Source: Bactericera cockerelli (taxonomy: Eukaryota; Arthropoda; Insecta; Hemiptera; Triozidae). From it: a DNA stretch of 64,000 bases. Below the pieces are notes generated by a model. That model had not been told where the DNA came from, made no database searches, and worked only from the letters and a program-made list of their open reading frames with translations. Below are positions 32,100-43,374 of the stretch, one piece after another; position 1 is the stretch's first letter; every line of letters begins with the position of its first letter. The stretch lies in the NCBI GenBank assembly GCA_024516035.1, contig CM044963.1, forward strand, positions 23,129,676 through 23,193,675. The letters run 5' to 3'. A program made the translations under genes and the position numbers.

Positions 32100-32560
32100 G
32101 AAGAGTGGAAGAGATTTGAATATTAGGCAATAACTCATTTATAAAAGGCAATTTAATAGGTAAATTTCTGACACTCATGTACATCTAATACAAATTCTCA
32201 CTTTTCTGTTTATACTGATTAAAATAGAGAGGTTAGTTGATGGCATGGATATTTAGAACTGTTACCTGCTGATGAGAGCAAATAAGCTCGAAACAGCTGT
32301 CCAGATATGTTCTGATATTCATGTATATCTAATACAAATTCTCACTTTCCTGTTTATACTGATACTGATAACTTCGCTCTTTAGTTAGGATATTATGTGT
32401 GTATATATTTATCAATTTTTTTTCCTTTTATTGTTTATATTGTTTCAATTTTTTTCTATGAATTATACATGTACTGTACAGTGTGCCTATAATATAGGCA
32501 CACTGTATATTATACCTATGTCTTATTCTCTAAATAAGAATTCAAAATAATAATAATAGA
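32100..32560 (+). mobile_element. LINE 3' end (family J) split by a family M element
   Basis: The J sequence breaks at gcaataac (near 32139) and resumes as cttcgctctttagttaggat after 32370. The intervening sequence ends in tgataac, so ataac is duplicated at the junctions. After the break the J tail continues with AT-rich 3' UTR and (ATA)n. Confidence 0.65.
32143..32370. mobile_element. Family M element inserted in LINE J
   Basis: Terminal direct repeats begin catgtacatctaatacaaat and catgtatatctaatacaaat, each followed by ctcactttyctgtttata. The centre has tgagagcaaataagctcgaa and tgtccagatatgttctgata. No coding part. Confidence 0.65.
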
Positions 32561-32875
32561 AAGCATTAATTTAATTATAACATATCGCACGTTCCAAAGA
32601 TAGCTGATAATTACATAATATGAATCTTCTTAACACAAGTACCGACCATGTGTTTCCTTCGATAGGGAACAGGGCCCAAATATTTGTTCCAAAATAGGTA
32701 TTATCTGAAAAAAGATTTTTTTCAACGTCCTTTTGTAGATTGTTCGAGTTGGCCGCGAATGGGATTTCATAAAAACATCCATTAAATTAACTCTATTTGC
32801 AGGGAATCGAACCAACTAATCACACTCAACAAACCTAAGGTGAGCTAGGGGTGGCTAACAGTCGAACCTGGATAT
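32561..32875. other. No feature recognised
   Basis: Contains a mirror-like patch gtgcctataatataggcac just upstream (32481-32500), a short hairpin; nothing else. Confidence 0.35.
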
Positions 32876-33072
32876 TATTATTATTATTATACAACGCTTT
32901 ATCAGGTATAAAAGGACATTATGTACATACAAATAATTAATTTAACAATGAAAAAAATGGAAACAATATTGTATACAATGAAAATGAAAAAGAATAGAAA
33001 ATATATAAAAACATAAGTCCTAACTAAAGGACGGGGTTATTGCCTATGGCAATCTCTTCCACCCAACCCTTA
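32876..33072 (-). mobile_element. LINE 3' end (family J), minus strand
   Basis: (TTA)n at the left, then the complement of tttagttaggact and of attgccataggcaataacc, ending agggttgggtggaagagatt on the minus strand. Confidence 0.75.
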
Positions 33073-33249
33073 TAAGATAACTGTAAATATTTCCATGTCA
33101 AATTTCCCTCTCTTTATAAAAGAAATCTGGATATAAAAGAAAAAAAATATTCCTAAGTTTGCTATACAGCTATACACACTAAAAAAGGAGTAGACTAGCT
33201 GTCTGGTTTAAGGAAAATGAGAGGCACAGCAGAAGAATGGAACCAGTTA

Positions 33250-33531
33250 GTCCACGATAAGCTCAGTGTTAACACAATTGCCATGTGGAAGGTCCTTGTT
33301 TCGAATCCCAGAGTCTACAAAAATTCGTTTTGGTTACAGTTGTTTGTAAGGACACCCTCAGGTTCCGGTGTGCTCGTGTTGACCCAGTACCTAGATGTCC
33401 TAGATACTAGATAATAGGTATTGTGCACTTCTCGCCCATCAGAGGGGAAAGCATACTAAAACATAGACGCCAAGTGTCTACGGTAGCTTCTGTTTCATGA
33501 TCACGGAAAAAAAAACTGTTAAGTACTCATC
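33250..33531 (+). mobile_element. SINE A, diverged
   Basis: ataagctcagtgttaacaca, ttgtttcgaatcccagagtc, gtgttgacccagtacctaga, cacttctcgcccatcagagg and a degraded 3' end. Confidence 0.7.
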
Positions 33532-34243
33532 GTTTGCTTGAAAAGGAAAAGAAAACTATTTTTTGCATGAGTTCGACATGAGTTAAACAAGATAATTATA
33601 ATAATAAATGACCGAGCGTCCACGAAAGGTACCTCTACCCTAATTCCTGCCACCATGTGTTCGCAACATGTTCGGCTCAACATCGTGTTGTTTCAACATT
33701 TGTAGCATGCGGCCAGGTTTATTTTGGTGGATGTGTGCAGCGGCAACAAAGCGCCACACGTGTGAATTTGGAAGCGATTTTTCCAATATTAGCCAAGAAA
33801 AGTGTTGGATTTGAAGAGACTACGACGGTGTTGGCCCTTTTAGACCAAAGTGGAAAAAAGGTATAAATTTGGGACAATTTAGGTGAAGGTGAAAATAACT
33901 GTAGGGTTATTTATATGTTGTCTCTTTTTTGTATAGGGCGTTCTTCAAACTTCATACCTCGGCCGAGATGTTTCATTTGAAATTTTAAAAACGACCGACG
34001 TAGACTTGCATTCTGGATGGAAGAGTAGATGAGTTCTAGCGAAACAATTATCAAATTTAATTCATCATTCATTTATTATTATTGGCAATATATTTTGTCA
34101 ATTTACATATGTATAGCTGGTGAGATACATGAGTACAAAATTTCAGATTTCAGAATATAACTCTTGGGACTCAGAAACGTTATAAGAAGACATGACTGTA
34201 CCAGTGTACCACACATATACTTGTGCTAGACTGATACACTAGT
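33532..34243. other. No convincing gene
   Basis: A 69-codon plus-strand frame (33657-33866) of normal amino-acid composition starts at an ATG and runs to a TAA; it matches no family I know. tacctcggccgagatgtttc near 33955 is a copy of the unclassified short repeat. Confidence 0.35.
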
Positions 34244-34760
34244 TTATTTGAAATTGACCCCAACCAGACGGTCTGTCTAATCGATAACTAAAGAACACAA
34301 AAAACAAAACAGAATCGACATAATCAAACAAATATTCAAAGTAATACAAACTCGGAATTATTATGATAGGTTAGTATCAGAATACTTGTCACTAGACTAG
34401 ACCTCTTTTCACTTTATCTTGAACCCAATAAAACGGTCTCTCTGAAGAGATATGACAAAAGATAGACAAATGAACATACAAAACAATTATAACAAAATAG
34501 AATTACTCATAACTTTGTATTCAAGAATCTTCCTCAATCACAGGCATTGGTACTTGAGAGACTAATCACTGAGCAACTAGACATGAGAAAGCACTAGACG
34601 CACTCACACATTTACAAATAAATCTTCAAGAAAAACAAACTCAGAACTGTTATGACAAGTATCACAGTACTTTATGACAGACTAATCACTGAACAACTAG
34701 ATATTGACCCCGACCAGACGGTCTGTCTGACAGAAATGACGAAAGACCGGACCCGTGAAC
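34244..34760. repeat. Diverged tandem repeat, about 3 units
   Basis: gaccccaaccagacggtctg at 34257, gaacccaataaaacggtctc at 34425 and gaccccgaccagacggtctg at 34706, each followed by a gacaaaagac-like part and a string of caaac/acaa words. Units are 170-280 bp. Confidence 0.65.
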
Positions 34761-34999
34761 AAACTTGGTAAGACAACCAATCAATCTGAACCAACCGATC
34801 CATATTAGAAACTGGATGATGTTCTGGACAATCTTGACCAACTATTGGAATCTCGTCTGGAATCGATTAGATCGATTACGGATTAGGAAACTAGTATTTG
34901 GATCGAGTATGCTCGTAGAAACTATAGTGTATTGGCTAGAGAGCCAACGAGTCTATCGTATTGATCTACTAATGACAATCCATAAAGGAAACGGGCTGT

Positions 35000-35115
35000 C
35001 TTGACCCATCAGAGTCCATGATACGTTGGATACAGTACTGTCTTCTCGTATATCACTACTGTTGAGCAACGTCCACTGAGTTTACAGCTCTTTGGGTGAC
35101 CAGAGGCAATGAATC
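35000..35115 (+). repeat. 5S-derived SINE head, eroded
   Basis: ccatgatacgttggatacag, ctcgtatatcactactgttg, agcaacgtccactgag and tttgggtgacc keep the 5S order. Confidence 0.5.
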
Positions 35116-35460
35116 TATCGTTTTGATCACTTAATGACAACTCATGAAGGAAATGCGCTTCTGGTTAAAACTTTAGCTGTAGGCTCTTTCTGGAACAACA
35201 CTGATTGAATCAAATTCTTGGTTTGCTTTTTTACTGAAAAATGGTGCGCAAATCTTCCTGTTTGAATGACTTCGATCTTAAAGAAAGAGACCTTCGATCG
35301 TAAACAAAGGTAGGTGTATCGCCGTTGAGGTAGGGACTTTTTCTTTTCATTTTTACATCTAATTTGTAAGAGACATTAATTTTCATTAGTAAAAAAAAAC
35401 ATGAACATTCAGTTTTTGTTGTAAATTCACCAGACCTTACATTTTAGAGTAACTGACTAA

Positions 35461-35600
35461 TCAATTTCCCTAGGCCCAATGCACATTACAGCTTATTAGT
35501 CCACTTGTTGGAGAACTCATCATTTCCCTAGACACAATGCACATTACTGCTCAGACTTATTAGTCCACTTGATGGAGAACTCATCACCTTACCGGTTTTT
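35461..35600. repeat. Tandem duplication, about 67 bp
   Basis: atttccctaggcccaatgca and atttccctagacacaatgca each start a unit ending in ggagaactcatcac. Confidence 0.85.
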
Positions 35601-35811
35601 AAACCGGTGAACACTGAAGCTCCAGACTTGGTCATCGTAACGACCGGTTCAACCTATTTTAGAAGTATAGTCTTCCTCAGAAAATTTCTAGATAAAGAGA
35701 TCAAGATTTTACTATCCGGTTGACTGATCATATGAGAACATTAGCTTTTTCTAGAAGATGATCAGATGACTGATGTTTCATTGCTTTTTCATCTCGTAGC
35801 CATGGTAGAAC

Positions 35812-35940
35812 TTGGCTTGTGTGGAAGAGATTGTCAGTGGCAATAACCCCACCATTTAGTTAGGACACTACTACTATCTTCTTCTTTATTTATTTATTTC
35901 TCATACTATACATATTTTATCATCAATTTTTTTTTTCTTA
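35812..35940 (+). mobile_element. LINE 3' end (family J), truncated
   Basis: ttgtgtggaagagattgtca, gtggcaataaccccaccatt, tagttaggaca and an AT-rich tail. Confidence 0.65.
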
Positions 35941-35989
35941 ATTTTATATTTGAGATGTTGCTTGACCATCATTTTGAATACCTTTACTA

Positions 35990-36120
35990 ACTAGTGTTGA
36001 TGACACGTTGAATACACCAGCTCTCATGATATGACATAGATGGGTGACTATTCAAATTCGAACCCTCGTGATGCTATTCCCGGACCCACTCAGGCTTTCT
36101 CCTACACTAGGAGACAGTAT
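35990..36120 (+). repeat. 5S-derived SINE (family F, long type), eroded
   Basis: ttgatgacacgttgaataca, ccagctctcatga, agatgggtgactattcaaat, tcgaaccctcgtgatgctat and ccactcaggc. Confidence 0.55.
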
Positions 36121-36514
36121 GATGTTTAATTAATGAATATTCTTAAGTTGGTAGGTTCCTGATTTGTGTCAAACCGTCGAAAAGGTAGACAATGTAGACA
36201 AAGATACCTAATTGGAAAATATTCTCACAATACAGTCTTCGGCACTGCAAACAATGTCACCGCCTCAGGTATCTGCTCATTTTCTCAAGACCGGCACTGA
36301 CTCAGGAATGCATCCTAGAGACTGCTTCACAGCTTGCAGTTTAGTCTCCTATCTCCTTGACTTGGTACCTGAACAGAAAGTAAATAGCAAATATACCTAC
36401 ACTAGGAGACAGATTTGGGGGCTGAAAATTAGTTGATGTTCCCAATAAAAACCGCTTTTCCTGTATAAGCGTCCAAAGACGTTCACTTTAGAGAAGTAAG
36501 CTGGGAACAGTCCC

Positions 36515-36830
36515 GGCCGTGTTTCAGAAAGCTTTCTCACTCTCATAATCCCCAAACCAGAGTTCAACTACCTAACAACACACTCTGATTGTTTTATTTG
36601 AACATAGTTTGTAGATCTTGAGAGTGAAATTCCTTTCTGTAATGAGGCCCTGGAGCCCATTCCAGAAACACTCTCCACTATCAAAATCCCCGAATCTCCG
36701 TTTCAACTGTCACAACAACGAACTGTGATTCGTTATTGTGTTCGAATTAACCAATGAGAGTGCGTTGTGTGACGGTTGAAAAGGAGGTTTTGAGATTATG
36801 AGAGTGTTTTTGAAACGGACTCAGCGCGAC
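36515..36830. mobile_element. Two adjacent family S foldback elements
   Basis: 36655-36830 is a near-complete palindrome (ccccgaatctccgtttcaac on the left, gttgaaaaggaggttttgag on the right; ccaatgagagtgcgttgtgt in the right arm). 36515-36655 is a second, shortened copy. Both share the arm core with 22965-23345. Confidence 0.65.
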
Positions 36831-37112
36831 CTTAAAAGCTAGCATACGTCTAAATTTGCACCCCAGTGTATGTATGTACCAAGGAGTTCCATTGATGAAC
36901 CTAGTTCTTCCTTCTCCTAGTACTTAGACTCCTGAGAGCCATGGCACGAACTAAGTCATTCTCCATACATAGGACACTTCTACATAGATAGGACAATTCT
37001 TCTTACATAGGACACTTTTACTGAGATAGATACTATAGTCGGTTCAAGTCAATGTGGTCGTAACGTCCTCCCAAATGAACCACCTAGAGATCTAGGCCCG
37101 AATATTCCGACC
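36831..37112. other. No gene; tcctacataggaca-like words repeated
   Basis: acataggacac and variants occur three times at 36965-37020. Otherwise unassigned. Confidence 0.35.
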
Positions 37113-37345
37113 TTCGCGGCTCAGTGGTTAAGAGCATTGCTTACTGATCCGAAGGTTGCAGGTTCGTATCTCGGCCGGAGCGGAAAATCTGACGAAGTTT
37201 TCCGTTTTTGGAATGATATGGATGTAAAGGTAAAGTTTCCTAAAAAAGTGTGAAACCGGTTCCGGGGTCTTCAGTTCTGAAGTCCTGCGAATGGAGGACC
37301 CTGTTGTGAAATGAAGGTGCTGTTGAAAGAATTGTTAAACAAAAT
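37113..37345 (+). mobile_element. tRNA-derived SINE (family C)
   Basis: The head has ttcgcggctcagtggttaag (A box) and gttgcaggttcgtatctcgg (B box). The 3' part, cctgcgaatggaggaccctg then ttgtgaaatgaaggtgctgt and tgaaagaattgttaaac, parallels the family F 3' body (tcctgcgaatgga, gtgatatgacc, gttgaaagcaacgttaaacc). Confidence 0.7.
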
Positions 37346-37599
37346 GACAAGGAAAGAATCCCTCTTTAAATAGATAAAAGAAATGAACATGTATCACCTA
37401 ATATAAACCATGACGGGGAATGGCGACTAAGTCATTTAAGTGCAAAAAAAAACAAAAGACTAGCTTTAGTATGCAAAGGTTGAATTTCGAATTCCACTCT
37501 CAGATTGACCTGAACGGACTATAGAACTAGATAAAATTTAGCTGTGCTAGGTATTCTTGCACCTGGTCCTAGTCAAGAGAGAAAAGTATGTACATTTGT

Positions 37600-37765
37600 G
37601 CAAGTAGGTCCCGACCAGTGCCGACTGCTGTGGTGACCATCTGGTCTCTTGAACCGAAGGTCGTGTGTTCGACCCTCGCCTGGGCAAAAATTTTCATCAA
37701 ATTTTCCGCAACTGGAGTAGTATATCTGTAACATGTAAGAATCGTGTGATATATCCAAGTGATGT
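37600..37765 (+). mobile_element. tRNA-derived SINE (family C), partial
   Basis: gaaggtcgtgtgttcgaccc (B box), gcctgggcaaaaattttc and tccgcaactggagtagtat parallel the copy at 37113. Confidence 0.55.
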
Positions 37766-37889
37766 TAACATTCCATGATTAGATAAAGTTTCATAATTTG
37801 CCCCTTAGAGACCCGTTATTCAGCAAAAATGTTTCGTGTCATAGTGTGGTCAAACCCTCAAAAAATACTCGTACTGGATCCAACGCTTC

Positions 37890-38015
37890 ATCATCATCAT
37901 AGGGTGGCGTCATCGTGAACGATGGTTACCAGACAGTGGAGGAATGACTCAACACTTCTGACTTCTACTACTGTCTTTACAAGGAGGCTAATAATTGAAA
38001 AGGGCCCCCAAAACC
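37890..38015 (-). repeat. Family E repeat, minus strand
   Basis: Complement of ggcccttttcaattattag, agtcattcctccactgtctg and ccaccctatgatgatgatga. This uninterrupted copy shows where SINE D broke the copy at 25605. Confidence 0.7.
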
Positions 38016-38329
38016 AAGCCAATATTATTTTTATTTTTTCACTTACCACGTTAAAATAAAAAAGAATCAACTGTTCACAAAAGATCTAATAAGGTCGCAA
38101 TGTTAACACTAAGGGTTTCACTGAAAACCTTACAACCATGTTAGATAATAATATAATACCCCCAAATACACCAGGTTTAGTTACTCACACTCACATCTCG
38201 ACCCATACAGCTATACTCTCTCAACTTACAATCTTACACATCACCACTGCACAGATTTAATTGCCATGCAAAGCAAGCAGGTGTGCGGATACTGCTTATA
38301 TCTCAAGGCAAAACCCATTAGCTCTTGAG

Positions 38330-38952
38330 ATACCTGGACACAGATTGCGGGCGGTTCTGAAGACACCAGATTTACCGGTTGCTACAAAACTGAACCGGTG
38401 GGTGATAAAACTCATAAATAAGAAGAGTACATGCATTGGTGGTCAGTTAAGCGGACTTCTAACCTGGAGATCGGTGGTTTGAGTTCTAGAGAAGGAGAAT
38501 TTTTTGGCGAAACCTAAACTTATCGGTTGGGACGGTTGCTAAGACAGAGGGGAATGGTGCTTCAACTTCCAAGCAGGGAAAATTTTAAGGTGGAAACCAT
38601 TGGCTTATCATTTCTATGAGACACCCTGTATACGTAATATTAATAATAATAATAATAATAACACTCTTTAGTGGAAGGTAACCACCAGGCGAGGTTAATG
38701 CTTAAAGCATTTTCTAATACCACCTAACCCTCTGAATCTTATTATTATGTGGTTACAAACTCAAATTAATGAGGAAAAATTCATAGTTACACTGGTTTGT
38801 TCTGAAGACACCATACTTATCGGTCACTATAGAATTGAACCGGTGCCAGTGGGTGAAAAAGCGGATACACATAAGTGAGAGCATCAGGAACTCCATCGCC
38901 ATGACATCGGATTTGTAATATGAATGTTGGTGGTTCGAAACCCAAAGGGTAA
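38330..38952 (+). repeat. Mixed SINE remains and a dispersed repeat
   Basis: ggttctgaagacaccagatt (38355) and tgttctgaagacaccatact (38807) start two related 60-bp pieces. 38450-38500 is a SINE D-like B-box patch. 38686-38790 (gcgaggttaatgcttaaagc to gaggaaaaattca) is the clean version of the damaged repeat at 8331-8420. 38890-38945 ends with a B-box word tggtggttcgaaacccaaag. Confidence 0.5.
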
Positions 38953-39368
38953 TATTTTAATAATAATATGGCCCGGTAAACGGGTGTATATTTACGGACT
39001 AGTCCTTGATAAGATTAACAAACATTTTAACAATAAATTTAAAAAAAAGAAGAAATTATAAGTATCACAGGCAGCAAGACAAATGGAAAAAAAAACATAA
39101 TACTACAGATTGACTAGAATATAACACATAATCAGCACTCGGTTACCCAAATCACTAAACAAACAAAATATATGGCAACAATAACGAGATATTTAAATGT
39201 CAATTGAAAAAAAAAAACATGTCAAAATAGTATGTCAAATAAAGTGAAAAAAAAATAATAATAATAATACTAAATAATTATACACTAGAATTGAGAAAAT
39301 GTCAAAATTAATAATAAATAAAATGTCAAATAAGTAAAATAAATAAATATATAAAAATGAACATTCAA

Positions 39369-42121
39369 CTAAGCATTTGAAGTGTTGGCAGCCCTCATCA
39401 TGCGGTTAAGGGGAAGATAAAATAAATAATTTGTACAAAATTGATCTACAATATATGTTCTTTTATTCCGCAATCGGCGATGACAATCAAGCTTCACAAG
39501 CTCCAACAAAGTTGGGCAATCAATGTCATTATTGATCAACTTTCTAAAGAAAGTATCGTCAGCTGCTGTTCTACGGTCCCTCAATAAAGGTAGATCAAGT
39601 TCTACTCCTGGATGTCTAAAGTGAAAACACCTCAAAAACTTTTTTTGAACACGCTCAATAGCATTGATGTGGACCTCTTAGTGGGGAGACCATACTATGC
39701 ATGCGTACTCAAGAAGAGACCTGATCAAGGCTTTGTACAGAAGACCAAAAGCATCAGAAGATAGACCCTTCGAATTTCGACACACATAGCCCAAGATACG
39801 ATGGCACTTCATTGAAAGATTTGTTATATGAGGAACCAAAGAAAGTTTGCAATCAAGGGTAATGCCTAAATCCTTGATTTCTCTGGCACGGGCCAGAGGG
39901 ACACCATCGATACTGTAGGGAAAGTTGAAAGATTTTCCTCTAGAGAATTCAACAAAAAAACATTTATGGAGTGACAAGGTCATTCCATTACTATTCAGCC
40001 ACTGAAAGAAAGATAAAATATCGTCCTGCAAGAGTTGACAGTCGGATGGGTTGTGTATTGTCCTGTAGAGCTTGACGTCGTCGGCAAACATCAAGATTGA
40101 AGAATGTGATATTACGTTAGGCAAGTCATTAAAAAACAAAGAAAACAACAACGGACCACTATGACTCCCCTGACCAACACCCGAAGTAACAGGAATAGGT
40201 TGAGACAGACAATTACCCACTCTTACTGATTGAGTCCTACCACAGAAGTAAGAAGACAACCAAGATAAAAACGATTCGCCAATACCATACGATTTTAGCT
40301 TAGACAGAAGGAAGTTGTTGTCTACTCTGTCGAACGCCTTAGCCACATCAGTGTATACGGAATGAACAGAAGAATGACATTGAAATGACCGCATGATGTC
40401 ATGTTGATAGCATAGAAGATTTGTCACTGTCGATCTTTTTGATGTGAACCCATGTTGCTGATTGGAAATAAAATGCTTGCAGGCAAAAGACAGACGCACA
40501 GTAATCAACTTATCCATAAGTTTGGGGATTGCTGACTGAATACAGACTCCACGATAGTTTTTGATGTCACATCTGTTCCCTGATTTGAAGATTGGTATCA
40601 GGTAACTGGACTTCCAACAAGTAGGGAATGATCCAGAAGAAAGCGATCTGTTAAAAATTATTGAAAGAGGATTAGAAAGTTGATCGGCGCAGTTCTTAAG
40701 AACAAACGGTGGAACATTGTCAGGGCCTGATGAATATTTGCGAGGAAGTGAAAGAAGACCTACGAAAACGTCATGCTGACTAAATTGACAGTGGTTAAAA
40801 TCAAAAAATCGTTCTCAGTGTATCTAGGAGATTGACACAGAGGATTCTGATAAACAGATGAAAAACAGTGGGCCATAAGGTCAGCAGTCTCCTGGGGACT
40901 AGAACTGTTGATATCATCGAAGAACATTTGTTTGGGTAAACCATTAACCTTACGTGTTTCCTCAGAGTAACGCCAAAAGTAACGCGGATCGGTTTTGATG
41001 CTGTTGCTGACCTTGAATAAATGACGCTCACGACACTCGGTACTAAGGAGTTTACATCTAGCCCGAAGCTCAGAAAATATGGAATAGTCAGATGAAAGAC
41101 GTGACTTTTTATAGGTAACATGAGCTTTTTTCTTTTTCAAGGTCAGATGACGAAGTTCTCCAGAAAACCATTGAGGAAATGTACTTGAGAAGACACGTTT
41201 TTGAGGAGTTGACAACCTAATGCCTGTATGAAGGACATCATAAAATGATTCAACAGAAGCATCCAAATGTTGTTGAGTCAGCATAGAACCCCAGTCAACC
41301 GTATTAAGATAATTTTTGAGGACATTTAAGTTGCATTTGGCATAATCAAAAACAATTTTATCAAATTGAATAAACTCTACCCCCTGATTCAAAGAAATAT
41401 CAAAGATGAAGGCATTATGATGAAAGTTATTGGGTAAAAGATTGTCAACAGCAACCTGTGTCGATACATCTTTATCGTTGGAAAACAAAAGGTCAAGAAA
41501 AATTCCATGGTTATTCGGGAGAGAGTTCACCTGATAAAGAGACAACAAGTTGAAAGATTCACACACATGTATTGCTGGAGATGATAGGGGACAAGATACG
41601 ATCATGCCACATTCATCATCAACTCTCCAGGTTGCAGTGTTGAGGTTGTAATCACCCAGAAGATACAATTTAGAATCAGGGAAACCAGAACACACCCTTT
41701 CAACAGCATTGCAATGTTCAATGTAGAGATCCAGGGAAGAAGACGGAGGAATGTAAGAGCAGCCAAGAAGAATTGATTCAGTCCCCACCTGAAAGCAAAC
41801 AAGGAGAAGATCACAAGATGAAGCAGGCAAAGTATGAGGGATCACTTTAGACTTCAGAGTTTTACGTACAGCTATAAGTACCCCACCTCCTCTAGATCTA
41901 CCTGATGCTATAGCATCCCTATCAGAACGATACAATTCAAAATTTTGCAAACTTAGTTCACTAGAGCTAAAGTTATCATTAAGCCAAGATTCGGCCAAAA
42001 AAAGAACATCATGAGCACATAATTCTACATTTCTTTTGAATTCGTCTATACGAGTACGAATTCCACCCGCGTTCTGATAGTAGCAGCTCAGCGTGGCTTT
42101 GTGGTTTTCGCTGACCTCAAG
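39369..42121 (-). pseudogene. LINE-1 ORF2: endonuclease and reverse transcriptase, broken
   Basis: This enzyme nicks target DNA and reverse-transcribes the element RNA there. The endonuclease begins near CYYQNAGGIRTR (about 42085), continues AESWLND, RSRGGGVLIAV, YLLGDYNLN and HHNAFIFDISL. The reverse transcriptase has KSGNRCDIKNYRGVCI, motif A YTDVAKAFDRVD, motif B QGSHSGPLLF and motif C MFADDVKLY, so the catalytic aspartates are present. A one-base frame change falls in an A6 run (plus strand 40803-40808) between the endonuclease and reverse-transcriptase parts. A TAA at 39678-39680 interrupts the frame just after YACIVWSP; the C-terminal part resumes in the same frame to 39369. There is no ATG between the upstream in-frame stop (near 42199) and the conserved start. 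Confidence 0.8.
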
Positions 42122-42127
42122 TTTTTT
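42088..42127 (-). promoter_or_regulatory. Candidate -1 ribosomal frameshift signal
   Basis: On the minus strand the heptamer A AAA AAC (42127 down to 42121) sits in the ORF1 frame. Six bases later TCAGCG (42114-42109) can pair perfectly with CGCTGA (42093-42088) across a 15-nt loop. The -1 frame reads directly into the ORF2 endonuclease. The stem is only 6 bp, so pairing strength is modest. Function is inferred. Confidence 0.5.
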
Positions 42128-42927
42128 GGAGAGACCTGGTTCTTCGGAGATGAGGACTCCACCGTAGATCCAGATGAAGGTCTTGGAAGTACTGGTTTAA
42201 CAGGCGCTTTCTTGTTGTCAGTGGTTGGTTTCTTTACATTTGTAGAAGATGAAGAAGGTCCGACATCATTGCTCTTCACTGTATGCGGTTTTCGTTGAGT
42301 ATGAGCAGAAAATAATTGGTATTCATTTGACTGGGAATCAAAAGACTCAAGTACATGTGATGGAAGAAGTCTGCCAAAGAAAAGCTTGACAAACGAACCC
42401 TCCGGCCACACGTCACCTGAAGAAACATGCTGTTTCTGCTCCTCCGGAACCGCAACATGAAATGAAGAGTAAGAAGAGTGTTTTGTTTGCATCTTAGAGC
42501 ACTTCACTGATGTTAAACCCTCCGCGTCCTTGAGTAGATCTTTGGCCAAATCTGTTGCAGAAAGTGAGGGATCCAGGCGTGAGACGAAAAACGACGTGTA
42601 TCTAACCGTAACGACTGAAGAAATAGTAGTCTTCTTTGACCCAACAAAGGTAAGACCCGAGTCGCCCAAAGAAGAAGAAGACCTCACACGAGCTGCGCTG
42701 CCGCCGTCTTGGGAAGTTCCAGCCTGAGCCACACTAGCATACGACTGAACTTTGCCTGACTCCAGTCCCGCAATTTTCTCATTCAATAAGGCAATGAGTT
42801 GCTCTTGTTCCATGACGCGTTTTTCAAGTTGAACCATATACTTCTCAACGTCTATGGTGCACCTGCTGTTAGCATCAGTTGGCGAAAACTCGGATTTAGA
42901 GGGACTAGTGCTGTTAGTGTTTGTCAT
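42088..42927 (-). CDS. LINE-1 ORF1, RNA-binding protein, 279 aa
   Basis: LINE ORF1 proteins bind the element RNA and form the RNP used for retrotransposition. It starts at ATG (42925-42927) and stops at TGA (42088-42090). A coiled coil is likely at residues about 27-55 (YMVQLEKRVMEQEQLIALL). Residues about 105-200 (FFVSRLDPSLSATDLAKDLL ... SYSSFHVAV ... WPEGSFVKLFFGRLLP) resemble the RRM-like domain of insect LINE ORF1s. The last 70 residues are Lys/Pro/Ser-rich and probably disordered. No zinc knuckles are seen. The frame is intact. The end overlaps ORF2 in the -1 frame, with an A AAA AAC heptamer at codons 267-269. Function is inferred from family resemblance. Confidence 0.75.
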   Translation of the reverse strand: MTNTNSTSPSKSEFSPTDANSRCTIDVEKYMVQLEKRVMEQEQLIALLNEKIAGLESGKVQSYASVAQAGTSQDGGSAARVRSSSSLGDSGLTFVGSKKTTISSVVTVRYTSFFVSRLDPSLSATDLAKDLLKDAEGLTSVKCSKMQTKHSSYSSFHVAVPEEQKQHVSSGDVWPEGSFVKLFFGRLLPSHVLESFDSQSNEYQLFSAHTQRKPHTVKSNDVGPSSSSTNVKKPTTDNKKAPVKPVLPRPSSGSTVESSSPKNQVSPKNLRSAKTTKPR

Positions 42928-43090
42928 GATCCCAGTTGCTTGCCACAGTTAAACAGAAAAGCAGTATCACAGTAATTTACTATGTACTTTGTATGTATCT
43001 AGTATCTACCTCTAGCACTAGAGTCTTGTTATCAGTAATATGACCAAGTCACCAGAGTCCAAAGTCCAAACTTTATCGATCGAAGCGAGG

Positions 43091-43374
43091 TGATGAGTAG
43101 ATATAGATAGGTACACAGTAAATAGACAGATATATTACAATAATTTTACGAAGATTAACACTTTTATTTTACGCGAAATAACAATGGTATTAAAAATGGT
43201 AAATAATACAAAATTACATAATAATAATTTCACACTTGGTGAAAAAAAGTCAGATTTTTACACGCAAAATTACAATTGATTATTAATAAAAACAGAAATA
43301 CGAGGATACACAAAGATGTTTACGCTATCACAGTCTCACAGAAGCTTGAACTGTATTTTGGCCGGAATGTTAAA
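43091..43374. other. AT-rich spacer upstream of LINE-1
   Basis: May include more of the LINE-1 5' UTR; no clear edge. Confidence 0.35.

Larger units (their letters stand above)
38955..43090 (-). mobile_element. LINE-1: Jockey/CR1-like non-LTR retrotransposon, near full length
   Basis: Minus strand. 5' UTR about 42928-43090, ORF1 42088-42927, ORF2 in pieces 39369-42121, 3' UTR down to a short (ATT)n tail near 38955. Domain order (ORF1; AP endonuclease; reverse transcriptase; C-terminal domain) is that of the Jockey/CR1 group. ORF2 has one frameshift (40803-40808) and one early stop (39678-39680). No target duplication was found. Clade placement is by eye. Confidence 0.8.

Noticed and set aside
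33657..33866. 69-codon frame starting MFATCSAQHRVV
   Set aside because: No family match, no flanking exon or splice evidence strong enough to call a gene.
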